Assembly: GCA_003154255.1 (NCBI GenBank)
Contig: PMCY01000129.1
Span: forward strand, 18,674 to 23,786
Direction: 5' to 3'
Source of the DNA: Candidatus Aminicenantota bacterium
GTDB taxonomy: Bacteria > Acidobacteriota > Aminicenantia > Aminicenantales > UBA4085
DNA: 5,113 nucleotides
Shown in pieces: positions 1-5,113 of this stretch (position 1 is its first letter; every line of letters starts with the position of its first letter). The notes under the pieces are model-generated. The model saw only the letters and a program-made list of their open reading frames with translations, had not been told where the DNA came from and searched no databases. The position numbers and the translations under genes are program-made.

Positions 1-637
1 CGTTACGGCCGGAGTTAAAGGACATGAATTGCATTGGGAAAAATCCGGAAGGAGAACGGGTTTTAAAGAATCCTTTCCAATTTTTCAGCAGCTGACCACC
101 GGCTCCTGTAACGGGCATGGCCACGTCGTAAGCTGCTTCAGAAGGGAATCCGTTGACTGAGGGGCAGGCGACTTCCCACAATCCCCAGTAATTGGAAAGA
201 TTCTGGACGAAAATTCTCCATTTTGCGACACCGTCTGTTCTTGGCAGTTCGATGGTCACGTGAACCGTGACAATGTTATCTTCTTCCCAAAATCTCAGAT
301 TGTTCCATTCCAAGATGACAATCTGGTCTCCGTTTGGTTTTTTTAACAGTTTGACATAATTACAAGCTTTATAATTATTATCAATCCTCGGGTGCATGGT
401 CCCTTTCCCAAAAACCACCTCCCACAGCAAGTGCTTGCCTTCCACTTCCCGGATATGGTTGAATCCGGTTCTCCGATCGATCATTCCGGATAGACCAAGT
501 CCTCGAGGTTCAAATATATATTGCGCAAAGTCATTTTGCAGTGAAAAGCCCTTTTCTGGATCGATGCGGGTTTGTCCGGACAATGCCATGATTGTGACAG
601 TAACGAAGATGAAAAATGATAAAAATTTTTTTTTCAT
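1..637 (-). CDS. Secreted probable glycan-active protein, DUF6259-like (3'-truncated by window edge)
   Basis: Reading the minus strand from the ATG at 637, the frame stays open for 212 codons to the left edge, so the N-terminus is complete and the C-terminus is missing. The protein opens with a Sec-type signal peptide: Lys at residues 2-4, a hydrophobic stretch FLSFFIFVTVTIMALSG at 5-21, and probable cleavage near Gly21/Gln22. There is no lipobox Cys, so export to the periplasm or outside is likely. The mature part has features I associate with DUF6259-type proteins and related putative glycoside hydrolases: a 'GLSGMIDRRTGFNHI' segment near residues 47-61, aromatic-rich beta strands, 'LSNYWGLWEVACPSV' near 145-159, and 'PSGFFPMQFMSFNSGRN' at the visible end. 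These look like the N-terminal beta-sandwich that precedes a catalytic barrel, which would lie outside the window. The start is supported by AGGAAG five bases upstream. The gene is AT-richer than the others here. Coding status is confident; the family call is from memory of the pattern and moderate. Substrate unknown. Confidence 0.75.
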   Translation of the reverse strand, partial: MKKKFLSFFIFVTVTIMALSGQTRIDPEKGFSLQNDFAQYIFEPRGLGLSGMIDRRTGFNHIREVEGKHLLWEVVFGKGTMHPRIDNNYKACNYVKLLKKPNGDQIVILEWNNLRFWEEDNIVTVHVTIELPRTDGVAKWRIFVQNLSNYWGLWEVACPSVNGFPSEAAYDVAMPVTGAGGQLLKNWKGFFKTRSPSGFFPMQFMSFNSGRN

Positions 638-642
638 TTGAT

Positions 643-648
643 CTTCCT
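643..648 (-). promoter_or_regulatory. Ribosome binding site AGGAAG for the left-edge gene
   Basis: On the minus strand AGGAAG stands five bases before the ATG at 637. Together with the signal peptide that follows, it fixes this start and rules out the overlapping minus-strand frame that begins farther upstream at 818. Confidence 0.6.
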
Positions 649-654
649 ATCCTG

Positions 655-663
655 ATTGTACCA
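655..663 (-). promoter_or_regulatory. Possible extended -10 promoter element (TGG-TACAAT)
   Basis: On the minus strand TGG followed by TACAAT matches an extended -10 element (TGn-TATAAT) with one mismatch in the hexamer. The hexamer ends 17 bases before the ATG, so a transcript would start just ahead of the ribosome binding site and have a very short leader. The -35 position at 17-base spacing reads TCGAAC, a poor match. This is a pattern match only, and would not apply if the host uses a Bacteroidota-type promoter. Confidence 0.3.
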
Positions 664-691
664 CCGGTAGAGGGAGAGTTCGATAATTCAA

Positions 692-722
692 TATGTTTGG
701 GGCCATAGGCCGACATACCAAA
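692..722. repeat. Dyad-rich element between divergent genes
   Basis: Three nested inverted pairs lie here: GGCC (701-704) with GGCC (708-711) around ATA; TATGT (692-696) with ACATA (713-717); and TTTGG (696-700) with CCAAA (718-722). The last two share bases and compete, so the element could form two alternative stems on the same GGCC core. The heptamer CCATAGG inside it (703-709) is repeated directly at 726-732. The position between two divergently transcribed genes suits an operator, but no regulator is in the window and no known consensus is matched. Confidence 0.35.
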
Positions 723-849
723 GGACCATAGGAACGACTTAGTAAGTGACAAATAATCGCGGGTTTCAGGTTTGGACAGGCATCCAATCGTTTTCGTTTT
801 ACTTCTATGGCTTTCCAATCCAATATCTGTTATTTAATGGGCCTTGCCT

Positions 850-2010
850 ATGAAAAGACAATTGCCCTTTCGGCGCAAGCGCCTCGTCTCCCTGCTCATC
901 AAGCCGGCGGGTCCCGACTGTAATCTAGCCTGTTCGTACTGCTTTTACCGGAGGAAGTCGAATGAATTTGCGGGCGCGGCCGCTCATCGTATGAGCGAAG
1001 AAATCCTGAGGGAAATCGTCCTCCAGGCGCTCCTTCAGGATGTCCCAACGGTCTCCTTCGGTTGGCAGGGTGGAGAACCGACGCTCATGGGCTTGCCGTT
1101 CTTCGAGCAAGCCGTCTCCTGGCAGTCTCGCTTGGGCGAAGGAAGAACGGTCGGCAACAGTCTGCAGACGAACGGTCTGCTCCTGGACCGGGCCTGGGCC
1201 TCCTTCCTCCGCCGCAATCGCTTTCTCGTAGGCCTGTCGCTCGACGGGCCGCGCCCTATCCATGACCATTATCGAACCCGGGCCGGAGGGCAAGCCAGCT
1301 GGGCCGAGGTCGTCGACAGGGCCAAGATGCTCCTTGACGCCGGTGTCGAGACAAACGCCCTGAGCGTGGTCAATGATTATTCCGTGCGCTTTCCGGAAGA
1401 AATCTATGCCTTTCACAAATCGCTCGGGCTGAATTACATGCAGTTCATTCCCTGCGTCGAGACCGACCCCGACGATCTTTCCCGGGCGGCCGATTTCACT
1501 TGCGGCGGGGAGGCCTACGGAGATTTCCTGATCGCCCTCTTCGATCTCTGGCGGGCCGACTTTAAGGACGGAGCTCCGACGACGTTTGTCCGGTCCTTCG
1601 ATTCATTGTTTTTCCTCTACGTCGACCACGAGCCGCCCGAATGCACGCTCCTCCCGGAATGCGGCAATTATCTTGTCGTCGAGCACGACGGTGCCGTTTA
1701 TGCCTGCGACTTTTTCGTCGATGCACGCTGGAAGCTGGGTAACGTTATGGAGGGCAGACTCGACCACATGCTGAATTCCGCGCGCCAGAACGCCTTCGGC
1801 CGGGTCAAGGCCGATCTAAGAGAACCGTGCCGTTCTTGCAGGTGGCTCTCGCTCTGCCGGGGCGGCTGCCCCAAGGACCGCCTCCGCGACCCGCGGGATC
1901 GGGGCCTGAGCCATTTCTGCGCCGGGTACAAAAAATTCTTCGAACACGTTGATCCATGCTTCAAGACGCTGGCCGCGGAATGGCAGGCCGCCGAAGATAA
2001 ATCATTCTGA
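850..2010 (+). CDS. Anaerobic sulfatase-maturating enzyme (radical SAM/SPASM)
   Basis: This 386-residue protein is a cytoplasmic radical SAM enzyme that oxidises the active-site Cys or Ser of type I sulfatases to formylglycine without oxygen. Numbering from the ATG at 850, the radical SAM cluster motif CNLACSYC gives Cys24, Cys28 and Cys31, preceded by the family-typical 'LLIKPAGPD'. 'WQGGEPTL' (about 72-79) is the SAM-binding GGEP motif, and 'SLQTNG' and 'LSLDGP' follow as expected. The C-terminal SPASM part carries Cys265, Cys271, Cys286, Cys327, Cys330, Cys336, Cys340 and Cys357, enough for two auxiliary 4Fe-4S clusters. The spacing matches the characterised Clostridium perfringens enzyme almost exactly, and Asp287 falls where that enzyme has its proposed catalytic base. 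Length is normal. The start is uncertain: a TTG at 844 is in frame, TAA at 835 bounds the frame, and neither start has a clear ribosome binding site. No sulfatase gene is in the window. The gene converges on the fucosidase. Confidence 0.95.
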   Translation: MKRQLPFRRKRLVSLLIKPAGPDCNLACSYCFYRRKSNEFAGAAAHRMSEEILREIVLQALLQDVPTVSFGWQGGEPTLMGLPFFEQAVSWQSRLGEGRTVGNSLQTNGLLLDRAWASFLRRNRFLVGLSLDGPRPIHDHYRTRAGGQASWAEVVDRAKMLLDAGVETNALSVVNDYSVRFPEEIYAFHKSLGLNYMQFIPCVETDPDDLSRAADFTCGGEAYGDFLIALFDLWRADFKDGAPTTFVRSFDSLFFLYVDHEPPECTLLPECGNYLVVEHDGAVYACDFFVDARWKLGNVMEGRLDHMLNSARQNAFGRVKADLREPCRSCRWLSLCRGGCPKDRLRDPRDRGLSHFCAGYKKFFEHVDPCFKTLAAEWQAAEDKSF

Positions 2011-2055
2011 ACATTATCGGATGCTTCTTTCGGCCCCCCTTTCACATAGGGGAGC

Positions 2056-2075
2056 CGCTCCAAGAGTTGGGAGCG
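2056..2075. terminator. Hairpin in the convergent gap, possible shared terminator
   Basis: CGCTCCAA (2056-2063) pairs with TTGGGAGCG (2067-2075) across a three-base loop, with one bulged G. It lies 45 bases after the anSME stop and 46 bases after the fucosidase stop, midway between the two convergent genes. A weaker stem, CCCCT/AGGGG (2036-2040 with 2048-2052), precedes it. Neither strand shows a T-run after the stem, so it is not a textbook intrinsic terminator; it may act as a bidirectional end or RNA-stabilising hairpin. Confidence 0.35.
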
Positions 2076-2121
2076 ACGGCCACCGCTGTCATTGCTCGGA
2101 AGGCGGACGCGGGCAATGGGC

Positions 2122-3636
2122 TCAAAAGGGTTTCCGACGCACAATCCTAAAAACGAAAGCATAATCGCAGGGCTTCGTCTTCGGCGTCTCGATGGAAAGA
2201 CCGTCCTTATTAACTTCCCATTTCAATTCCTTGCCGTCCCCCAGCATGGTGACGGAGACGATTTCCGATGGGTACAACCCAGTCCATCCGGTCCAGGATT
2301 CCCATCGCGGGGCTAAGCTCTTAATAAGCAATTTCTCGCCGGGCCAATCGAGGGCGGTTGCATAGAGATTATTGTCCTTGACCGTGAAACGGATATCCTG
2401 CGCCGTGTAACGCATGTCGTTAATCTCGTTGAAATCACCGCTCTTCGTCAGCCGGGTCGGGCCCTCCCCAGCGATAACCCAGGGAGTCGTTCCGTAAATG
2501 GCTTCGCCGTTGATCTGGAGCCACTTCCCCATGCCGAGCAACAGCTTTTTGGCCTCGTCCGGGATGCTGCCGTCGGGCTTTGGCCCGACGTTGAGCAACA
2601 AGTAACCGTTCTTGCTGACACGGTCCACAAGGTTATCAACGAGATTGTCCACCGTCTTGAAACCCAAACCTTTGACATATCCCCAGCCTCTTCCGATATC
2701 CACGGTCGAGTCGGTAATCCACTCGTAATAGGTCAAGTCGGCTTCCTGCCCCCTTTCCAGATCGAGCAGGCCTGTACCGGGCGGCAGGGTATTGCGTTTG
2801 TACGTGACCACCACCTCCTTCCCGCGCGCCGCCGCCTTATTATAATAGTAGGTCAGCATTTCCTTTTTGTAGGAATCGGTGATCAGTTCCAAGCCGTTGT
2901 CGAACCAAATCAAATCGGGATCATATTTGTCGATGACTTCGATAATCTTGCCCAGCCACTGGTCAAGAAAGCCTTTGGTGGGAAGAGCGTTCTTTTCATG
3001 AATGAAGCCGTAGAGGCCGGAATAGCGGGGATCGCCGCAATCGTAGCGCTTATCAAACGTCGGGAAGTAAAGCCAGTTTTCAGCATGATGAAAAGCGGCA
3101 ACGAATTTCATGCCGCGTTTTTTGATCGCCTTTGATAGTTCGCCCACGATGTCCCGTTTGGGGCCCATTTTGGCCGCGTTCCACTCCGAATACTTGGTGT
3201 CCCACATGGCGAAACCATCGTGATGCTCCGCGACCGGGCCGGCGAAACGGGCGCCGGCCTTTTGGAACAGGTCCGCCCATTCCTCGGCGTTGAACCTCTC
3301 GCCCGTAAACATAGGAATAAAATCCTTGTAGCCGAATTTTTCGAGCGGACCGTAAGTCTGTTCCTGGTATTTCCGCTCAGGAGAATTCATTTCCCAATAG
3401 ACCTTGTTGGCATACCACGTAGCGTTTGGCCCCTGCGCGGGAACAGAATACACTCCCCAGTGGGTATAGACGCCGAATTTGCCGTCGCGCAGCCATTGCG
3501 GCGTACGCCAGTTCTTCAGGGAATTCCAGGTCGGCTTATAGAGTCGTTCGGTTGCAGTCGTTCCGCCTGCCGTTAAGACAAACGCGGCGAGTGCGAACAC
3601 CCAGGGCAGAGTTTTTCTCTTGCGCAATTTTATCAT
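2122..3636 (-). CDS. Secreted alpha-L-fucosidase, glycoside hydrolase family 29
   Basis: This 504-residue enzyme should release terminal alpha-L-fucose from glycans by the retaining GH29 mechanism. It starts with a signal peptide (basic KLRKRK, then a hydrophobic run to about residue 23, likely cleavage near Ala28), so it acts outside the cytoplasm. The catalytic barrel shows the family hallmarks: 'FGVYTHWGVYSVP' (His59), 'EHHDGFAMW' (His138, His139), 'KYDPDLIWFDNG' with the probable nucleophile Asp246, and the late signature 'NGYLLLNVGPKPDG' (NVGPKPDG at 349-356) followed by 'W..INGEAIYGTTPW'. Residues from about 385 to the end form the C-terminal beta domain ('RFTVKDNNLYATALDWP'). Glu294 in 'LDLERG' is a candidate acid/base, but that residue is poorly conserved in GH29, so this is inference. 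An in-frame ATG at 3675 would add 13 residues ahead of the signal peptide and lacks a ribosome binding site; 3636 is preferred. The full length and domains look intact. It is transcribed toward anSME and divergently from the SDR side. Confidence 0.95.
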   Translation of the reverse strand: MIKLRKRKTLPWVFALAAFVLTAGGTTATERLYKPTWNSLKNWRTPQWLRDGKFGVYTHWGVYSVPAQGPNATWYANKVYWEMNSPERKYQEQTYGPLEKFGYKDFIPMFTGERFNAEEWADLFQKAGARFAGPVAEHHDGFAMWDTKYSEWNAAKMGPKRDIVGELSKAIKKRGMKFVAAFHHAENWLYFPTFDKRYDCGDPRYSGLYGFIHEKNALPTKGFLDQWLGKIIEVIDKYDPDLIWFDNGLELITDSYKKEMLTYYYNKAAARGKEVVVTYKRNTLPPGTGLLDLERGQEADLTYYEWITDSTVDIGRGWGYVKGLGFKTVDNLVDNLVDRVSKNGYLLLNVGPKPDGSIPDEAKKLLLGMGKWLQINGEAIYGTTPWVIAGEGPTRLTKSGDFNEINDMRYTAQDIRFTVKDNNLYATALDWPGEKLLIKSLAPRWESWTGWTGLYPSEIVSVTMLGDGKELKWEVNKDGLSIETPKTKPCDYAFVFRIVRRKPF

Positions 3637-3990
3637 TGGATTCTCTGCCCTCCAGGCTTCGATCCTCTTTGTCATTGTGAACGTATGGCCAAAGCGCGTT
3701 AATGCCTTAGATGCCCCCGTTGTCTACTCGGTGCGTTCGAGTAAAGAGGGATAGGAGTTTTCTTTTATTTGAAGCATCGGCTTCCCTCCCGCTAAACTCG
3801 GAATCGGTGCCGCTCCTCAGGCGCAGAGGATATTCCCCGCGGCAGATTGAAGTCAAGAATATAAAAACTGGTGTCAAGGAAATCCGTTCCGAGGGACCTT
3901 ATCGGACATCATCCGAGATTATTCACTTGATAGGTGGTACACTAAAAAGGAGATGTTCGGTTTTCAATCATCAAGAACGGCGCGACAAGA
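3637..3990. other. Divergent intergenic region without a convincing gene
   Basis: About 350 bases separate the fucosidase start from the short ORF at 3991. A long plus-strand frame crosses it but gives no protein-like sequence and runs on through the SDR in the wrong frame. Visible small signals are a direct repeat GTCAAG at 3852-3857 and 3873-3878 (exactly 21 bases apart), an inverted repeat TCGGA-CATCA-TCCGA at 3902-3916, a TGG-TACACT extended -10-like string at 3935-3943, and AAGGAG at 3947-3952. The AAGGAG is followed by ATG after zero bases, too close to serve it, and has no start codon at normal spacing. Promoters for the flanking divergent genes should lie here, but none is clear. Confidence 0.5.
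3648..3653 (-). promoter_or_regulatory. Ribosome binding site GGAGGG favouring the 3636 start of the fucosidase
   Basis: GGAGGG on the minus strand lies 11 bases before the ATG at 3636, slightly farther than ideal. It is the only Shine-Dalgarno-like match near either candidate start, and the N-terminus it yields is a clean signal peptide. Confidence 0.45.
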
Positions 3991-4122
3991 ATGATCCTCG
4001 CTGCGCGGGAAAGGGACGCCGGGAACCTCGACAGTCCCGAGGTCCTGGTGACGCCGCCGTTAGTCGGGCCCCTCGGGGGCCTGGGCGCCCGGGCAAAAAC
4101 GGCCGGGATCGCCAAGATTTAG
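3991..4122 (+). CDS. Possible small ORF or gene remnant, 43 aa, unknown function
   Basis: ATG at 3991 to TAG at 4120 encodes 43 residues beginning MILAARERDAG and ending in a Gly/Pro/Leu-rich part, 'VTPPLVGPLGGLGARAKTAG'. I do not recognise it. About 36 of its 43 codons end in G or C, the same bias as the SDR that follows in the same frame 21 bases later, so it looks coding and could share a transcript with the SDR. The open frame extends upstream to a TAA at 3943-3945 and still reads protein-like ('FSIIKNGAT'), but it contains no ATG, GTG or TTG there, and the ATG at 3991 has no ribosome binding site. It may be a true short protein, a remnant of a longer gene that lost its front, or chance in GC-rich DNA. 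Confidence 0.35.
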   Translation: MILAARERDAGNLDSPEVLVTPPLVGPLGGLGARAKTAGIAKI

Positions 4123-4131
4123 AGCGGGTGT

Positions 4132-4137
4132 GGAGGT
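4132..4137 (+). promoter_or_regulatory. Ribosome binding site GGAGGT for the SDR gene
   Basis: GGAGGT lies six bases before the ATG at 4144. This near-perfect site decides that start over the in-frame ATG five codons later at 4159. Confidence 0.8.
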
Positions 4138-4143
4138 CGATTC

Positions 4144-4938
4144 ATGGATTTGCAGCTCATGGGCAAATCGGCGATTGTCACAGGGGGGACTGTGGGGATA
4201 GGTCTGGCCGTGGCCCGAGCTTTCGCACGCGAAGGTGTCTCGACGGCTATCTGCGGGAGGGACGGTGCGCGCGCCGTCAGAGAAGCCGCGGCGATGGAGC
4301 GCGACTTCGGCGTCCTCTCGATTGGGATCGAGGCCGACGTGTCGCGCCCCGGATCCGCGGAGCGCTGCGCAGCGGCGGCCGTAGCCCGTTTCGGCGGGAT
4401 CGACATCCTTATCAACAACGCGGGCATGGGATCTTCCGAGACGGTCATGGAAGCGCCCGACGACCGGTGGCAGTACTATTGGGACCTCCATGTCATGGGC
4501 GCGGTCCGGTTCGCGCGAGCCGTCGTGCCCTCGATGAGGAAGCGCGGAGGCGGGGCGATCGTGAATACCGCGTCGATCTGCGCCAAGCAACCCCTGGGCT
4601 ACGAGCCGATCTACAACACGACTAAGGCCGCCTTGGTGATGTTCGGCAAGTGCCTGGCCAACGAGCTCATCGCCGATAATATTCGGGTGAATACCGTGAA
4701 TCCGGGCCTCGTTCTTACGCCCGATTGGCGCAAGACGGCGGGGCTGCTCACGCAAGGGACCGCTACGACCGTTGATCAGTACCTCGACAAAATCGCCAGG
4801 GATAACGCGCCCATCGGGCGCTTCGCCAGCCCGGAGGAGATCGCTGGCCTTTACCTTTTTCTCTGTTCGCCCCGGGCCAGCTATTGCGTCGGTTCCGTCT
4901 ATTACATCGATGGCGGATGGCTCAAGACGGTTGAATGA
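4144..4938 (+). CDS. Short-chain dehydrogenase/reductase (classical SDR)
   Basis: This 264-residue cytoplasmic oxidoreductase uses NAD(P)(H) to interconvert an alcohol and a carbonyl. The Rossmann cofactor motif TGGTVGIG is at 13-20, the adenine-pocket 'ADV' at 64-66, NNAG at 91-94, Ser144 in 'IVNTASI', and Tyr157 and Lys161 in YNTTK. 'RVNTVNPGLVLTP' (181-193) and the C-terminal 'GSVYYIDGGW' are also typical, and the length is normal. Arg39 at the end of beta-2 ('CGRD'), with no acidic residue at the usual ribose-binding position, hints at NADP(H) preference. At the position of the fourth catalytic residue, normally Asn in a 'xNxxG' helix, the sequence reads 'DLHVMGAV' with His116. I recall the same string in some uncharacterised SDRs, so it may be a subfamily trait. 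The substrate cannot be read from sequence; FabG-like or sugar/polyol dehydrogenase roles are possible, and fucose dehydrogenase is an attractive guess from the fucosidase nearby. GC-rich, with strong third-position GC bias. Confidence 0.93.
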   Translation: MDLQLMGKSAIVTGGTVGIGLAVARAFAREGVSTAICGRDGARAVREAAAMERDFGVLSIGIEADVSRPGSAERCAAAAVARFGGIDILINNAGMGSSETVMEAPDDRWQYYWDLHVMGAVRFARAVVPSMRKRGGGAIVNTASICAKQPLGYEPIYNTTKAALVMFGKCLANELIADNIRVNTVNPGLVLTPDWRKTAGLLTQGTATTVDQYLDKIARDNAPIGRFASPEEIAGLYLFLCSPRASYCVGSVYYIDGGWLKTVE

Positions 4939-5113
4939 GACCGGGTCGCCGGGGAGAGGGAGAGCCATAACCTTTAACCGCGCTTCTTGGGAGCGAAGGA
5001 TGGCCGGTCAATCACAAGCGAGGGGAACGAATCTGGAGACGGGCAGGGCTAAAAGTGCCGAACAAGCAGCCTAAACGTGGCCGCCTCTAGTTGAATGACG
5101 GGTCTGGCATTCG

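Noticed and set aside
531..818. A 95-codon minus-strand frame overlapping the start of the left-edge gene
   Set aside because: The other minus-strand frame starting at 637 has a signal peptide, a ribosome binding site and a much longer open stretch; this one has neither motif nor ribosome binding site.
925..1416. A 163-codon minus-strand frame within anSME
   Set aside because: Antisense shadow of a gene with every catalytic and cluster residue in place.
1698..2162. A 154-codon minus-strand frame across the anSME end and the convergent gap
   Set aside because: It overlaps both real genes and its Ser/Arg-rich product has no family features.
3220..3576. A 118-codon plus-strand frame inside the fucosidase
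   Set aside because: Antisense to conserved GH29 catalytic sequence; no independent support.
3851..3993. Plus-strand open stretch whose TGA overlaps the ATG at 3991 (ATGA), resembling translational coupling
   Set aside because: The stretch has no start codon except an ATG at 3953 that would give 13 residues with the AAGGAG directly abutting it, and its codon bias differs from the ORF that follows.
3711..4625. A 304-codon plus-strand open frame crossing the intergenic region and the SDR
   Set aside because: Its second half is the SDR read in the wrong frame, giving low-complexity Arg/Gly-rich sequence; its first half shows no family features. GC-rich DNA makes such frames common.
4060..4968. 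A 302-codon minus-strand open frame antisense to the SDR
   Set aside because: The SDR has all its catalytic motifs and a strong ribosome binding site on the other strand; the antisense product resembles no protein and is a GC-bias shadow.
5000..5074. A 24-codon plus-strand ORF downstream of the SDR
   Set aside because: Very short, no recognisable sequence, and the purine-rich stretch abuts the ATG too closely to act as a binding site.
5049..5113. Possible C-terminal end of a minus-strand gene entering from the right edge
   Set aside because: Only about 20 open codons are visible, which is expected by chance; the adjoining sequence is needed to decide.

Overview
The window looks like bacterial DNA from a carbohydrate-degrading, probably anaerobic organism. 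It holds four recognisable protein genes. They are the start of a secreted, probable glycan-active enzyme (minus strand, running off the left edge), a radical SAM anaerobic sulfatase-maturating enzyme (anSME, plus), a secreted GH29 alpha-L-fucosidase (minus) and a classical short-chain dehydrogenase/reductase (SDR, plus). No ribosomal or other taxonomic marker gene is present. The combination of anSME, GH29 and a DUF6259-like protein would fit sulfatase-rich groups such as the Planctomycetota/Verrucomicrobiota/Kiritimatiellota or the Bacteroidota, but that is inference from gene content only.

Layout: 1-637 (minus) is a 5'-complete, 3'-truncated exported protein. 638-849 is a divergent intergenic region with an extended -10-like site and a dyad-rich element. 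850-2010 (plus) is anSME. 2011-2121 is a short convergent gap with one good hairpin. 2122-3636 (minus) is the fucosidase. 3637-3990 is a divergent region with no convincing gene. 3991-4122 (plus) is a 43-codon ORF with coding-like codon use that may be a gene remnant. 4144-4938 (plus) is the SDR. 4939-5113 holds nothing I can support.

Functional reading: anSME converts the active-site Cys or Ser of type I sulfatases to formylglycine. An exported fucosidase and a second exported, probably carbohydrate-directed protein flank it. Together they suggest breakdown of sulfated, fucose-containing glycans such as algal fucoidan or host mucin. The sulfatases themselves would have to lie outside the window. 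The SDR could act on a released sugar (fucose dehydrogenases are SDRs), but its sequence does not fix a substrate. The genes alternate in strand, so they are not one operon, and base composition differs visibly between them, which suggests a mosaic region.

I found no CRISPR array, tRNA, rRNA, transposase or clear novel system. The most unusual items are the short coding-like ORF ahead of the SDR, the dyad element between the first two genes, and the substitution of His for the usual catalytic-tetrad Asn in the SDR.
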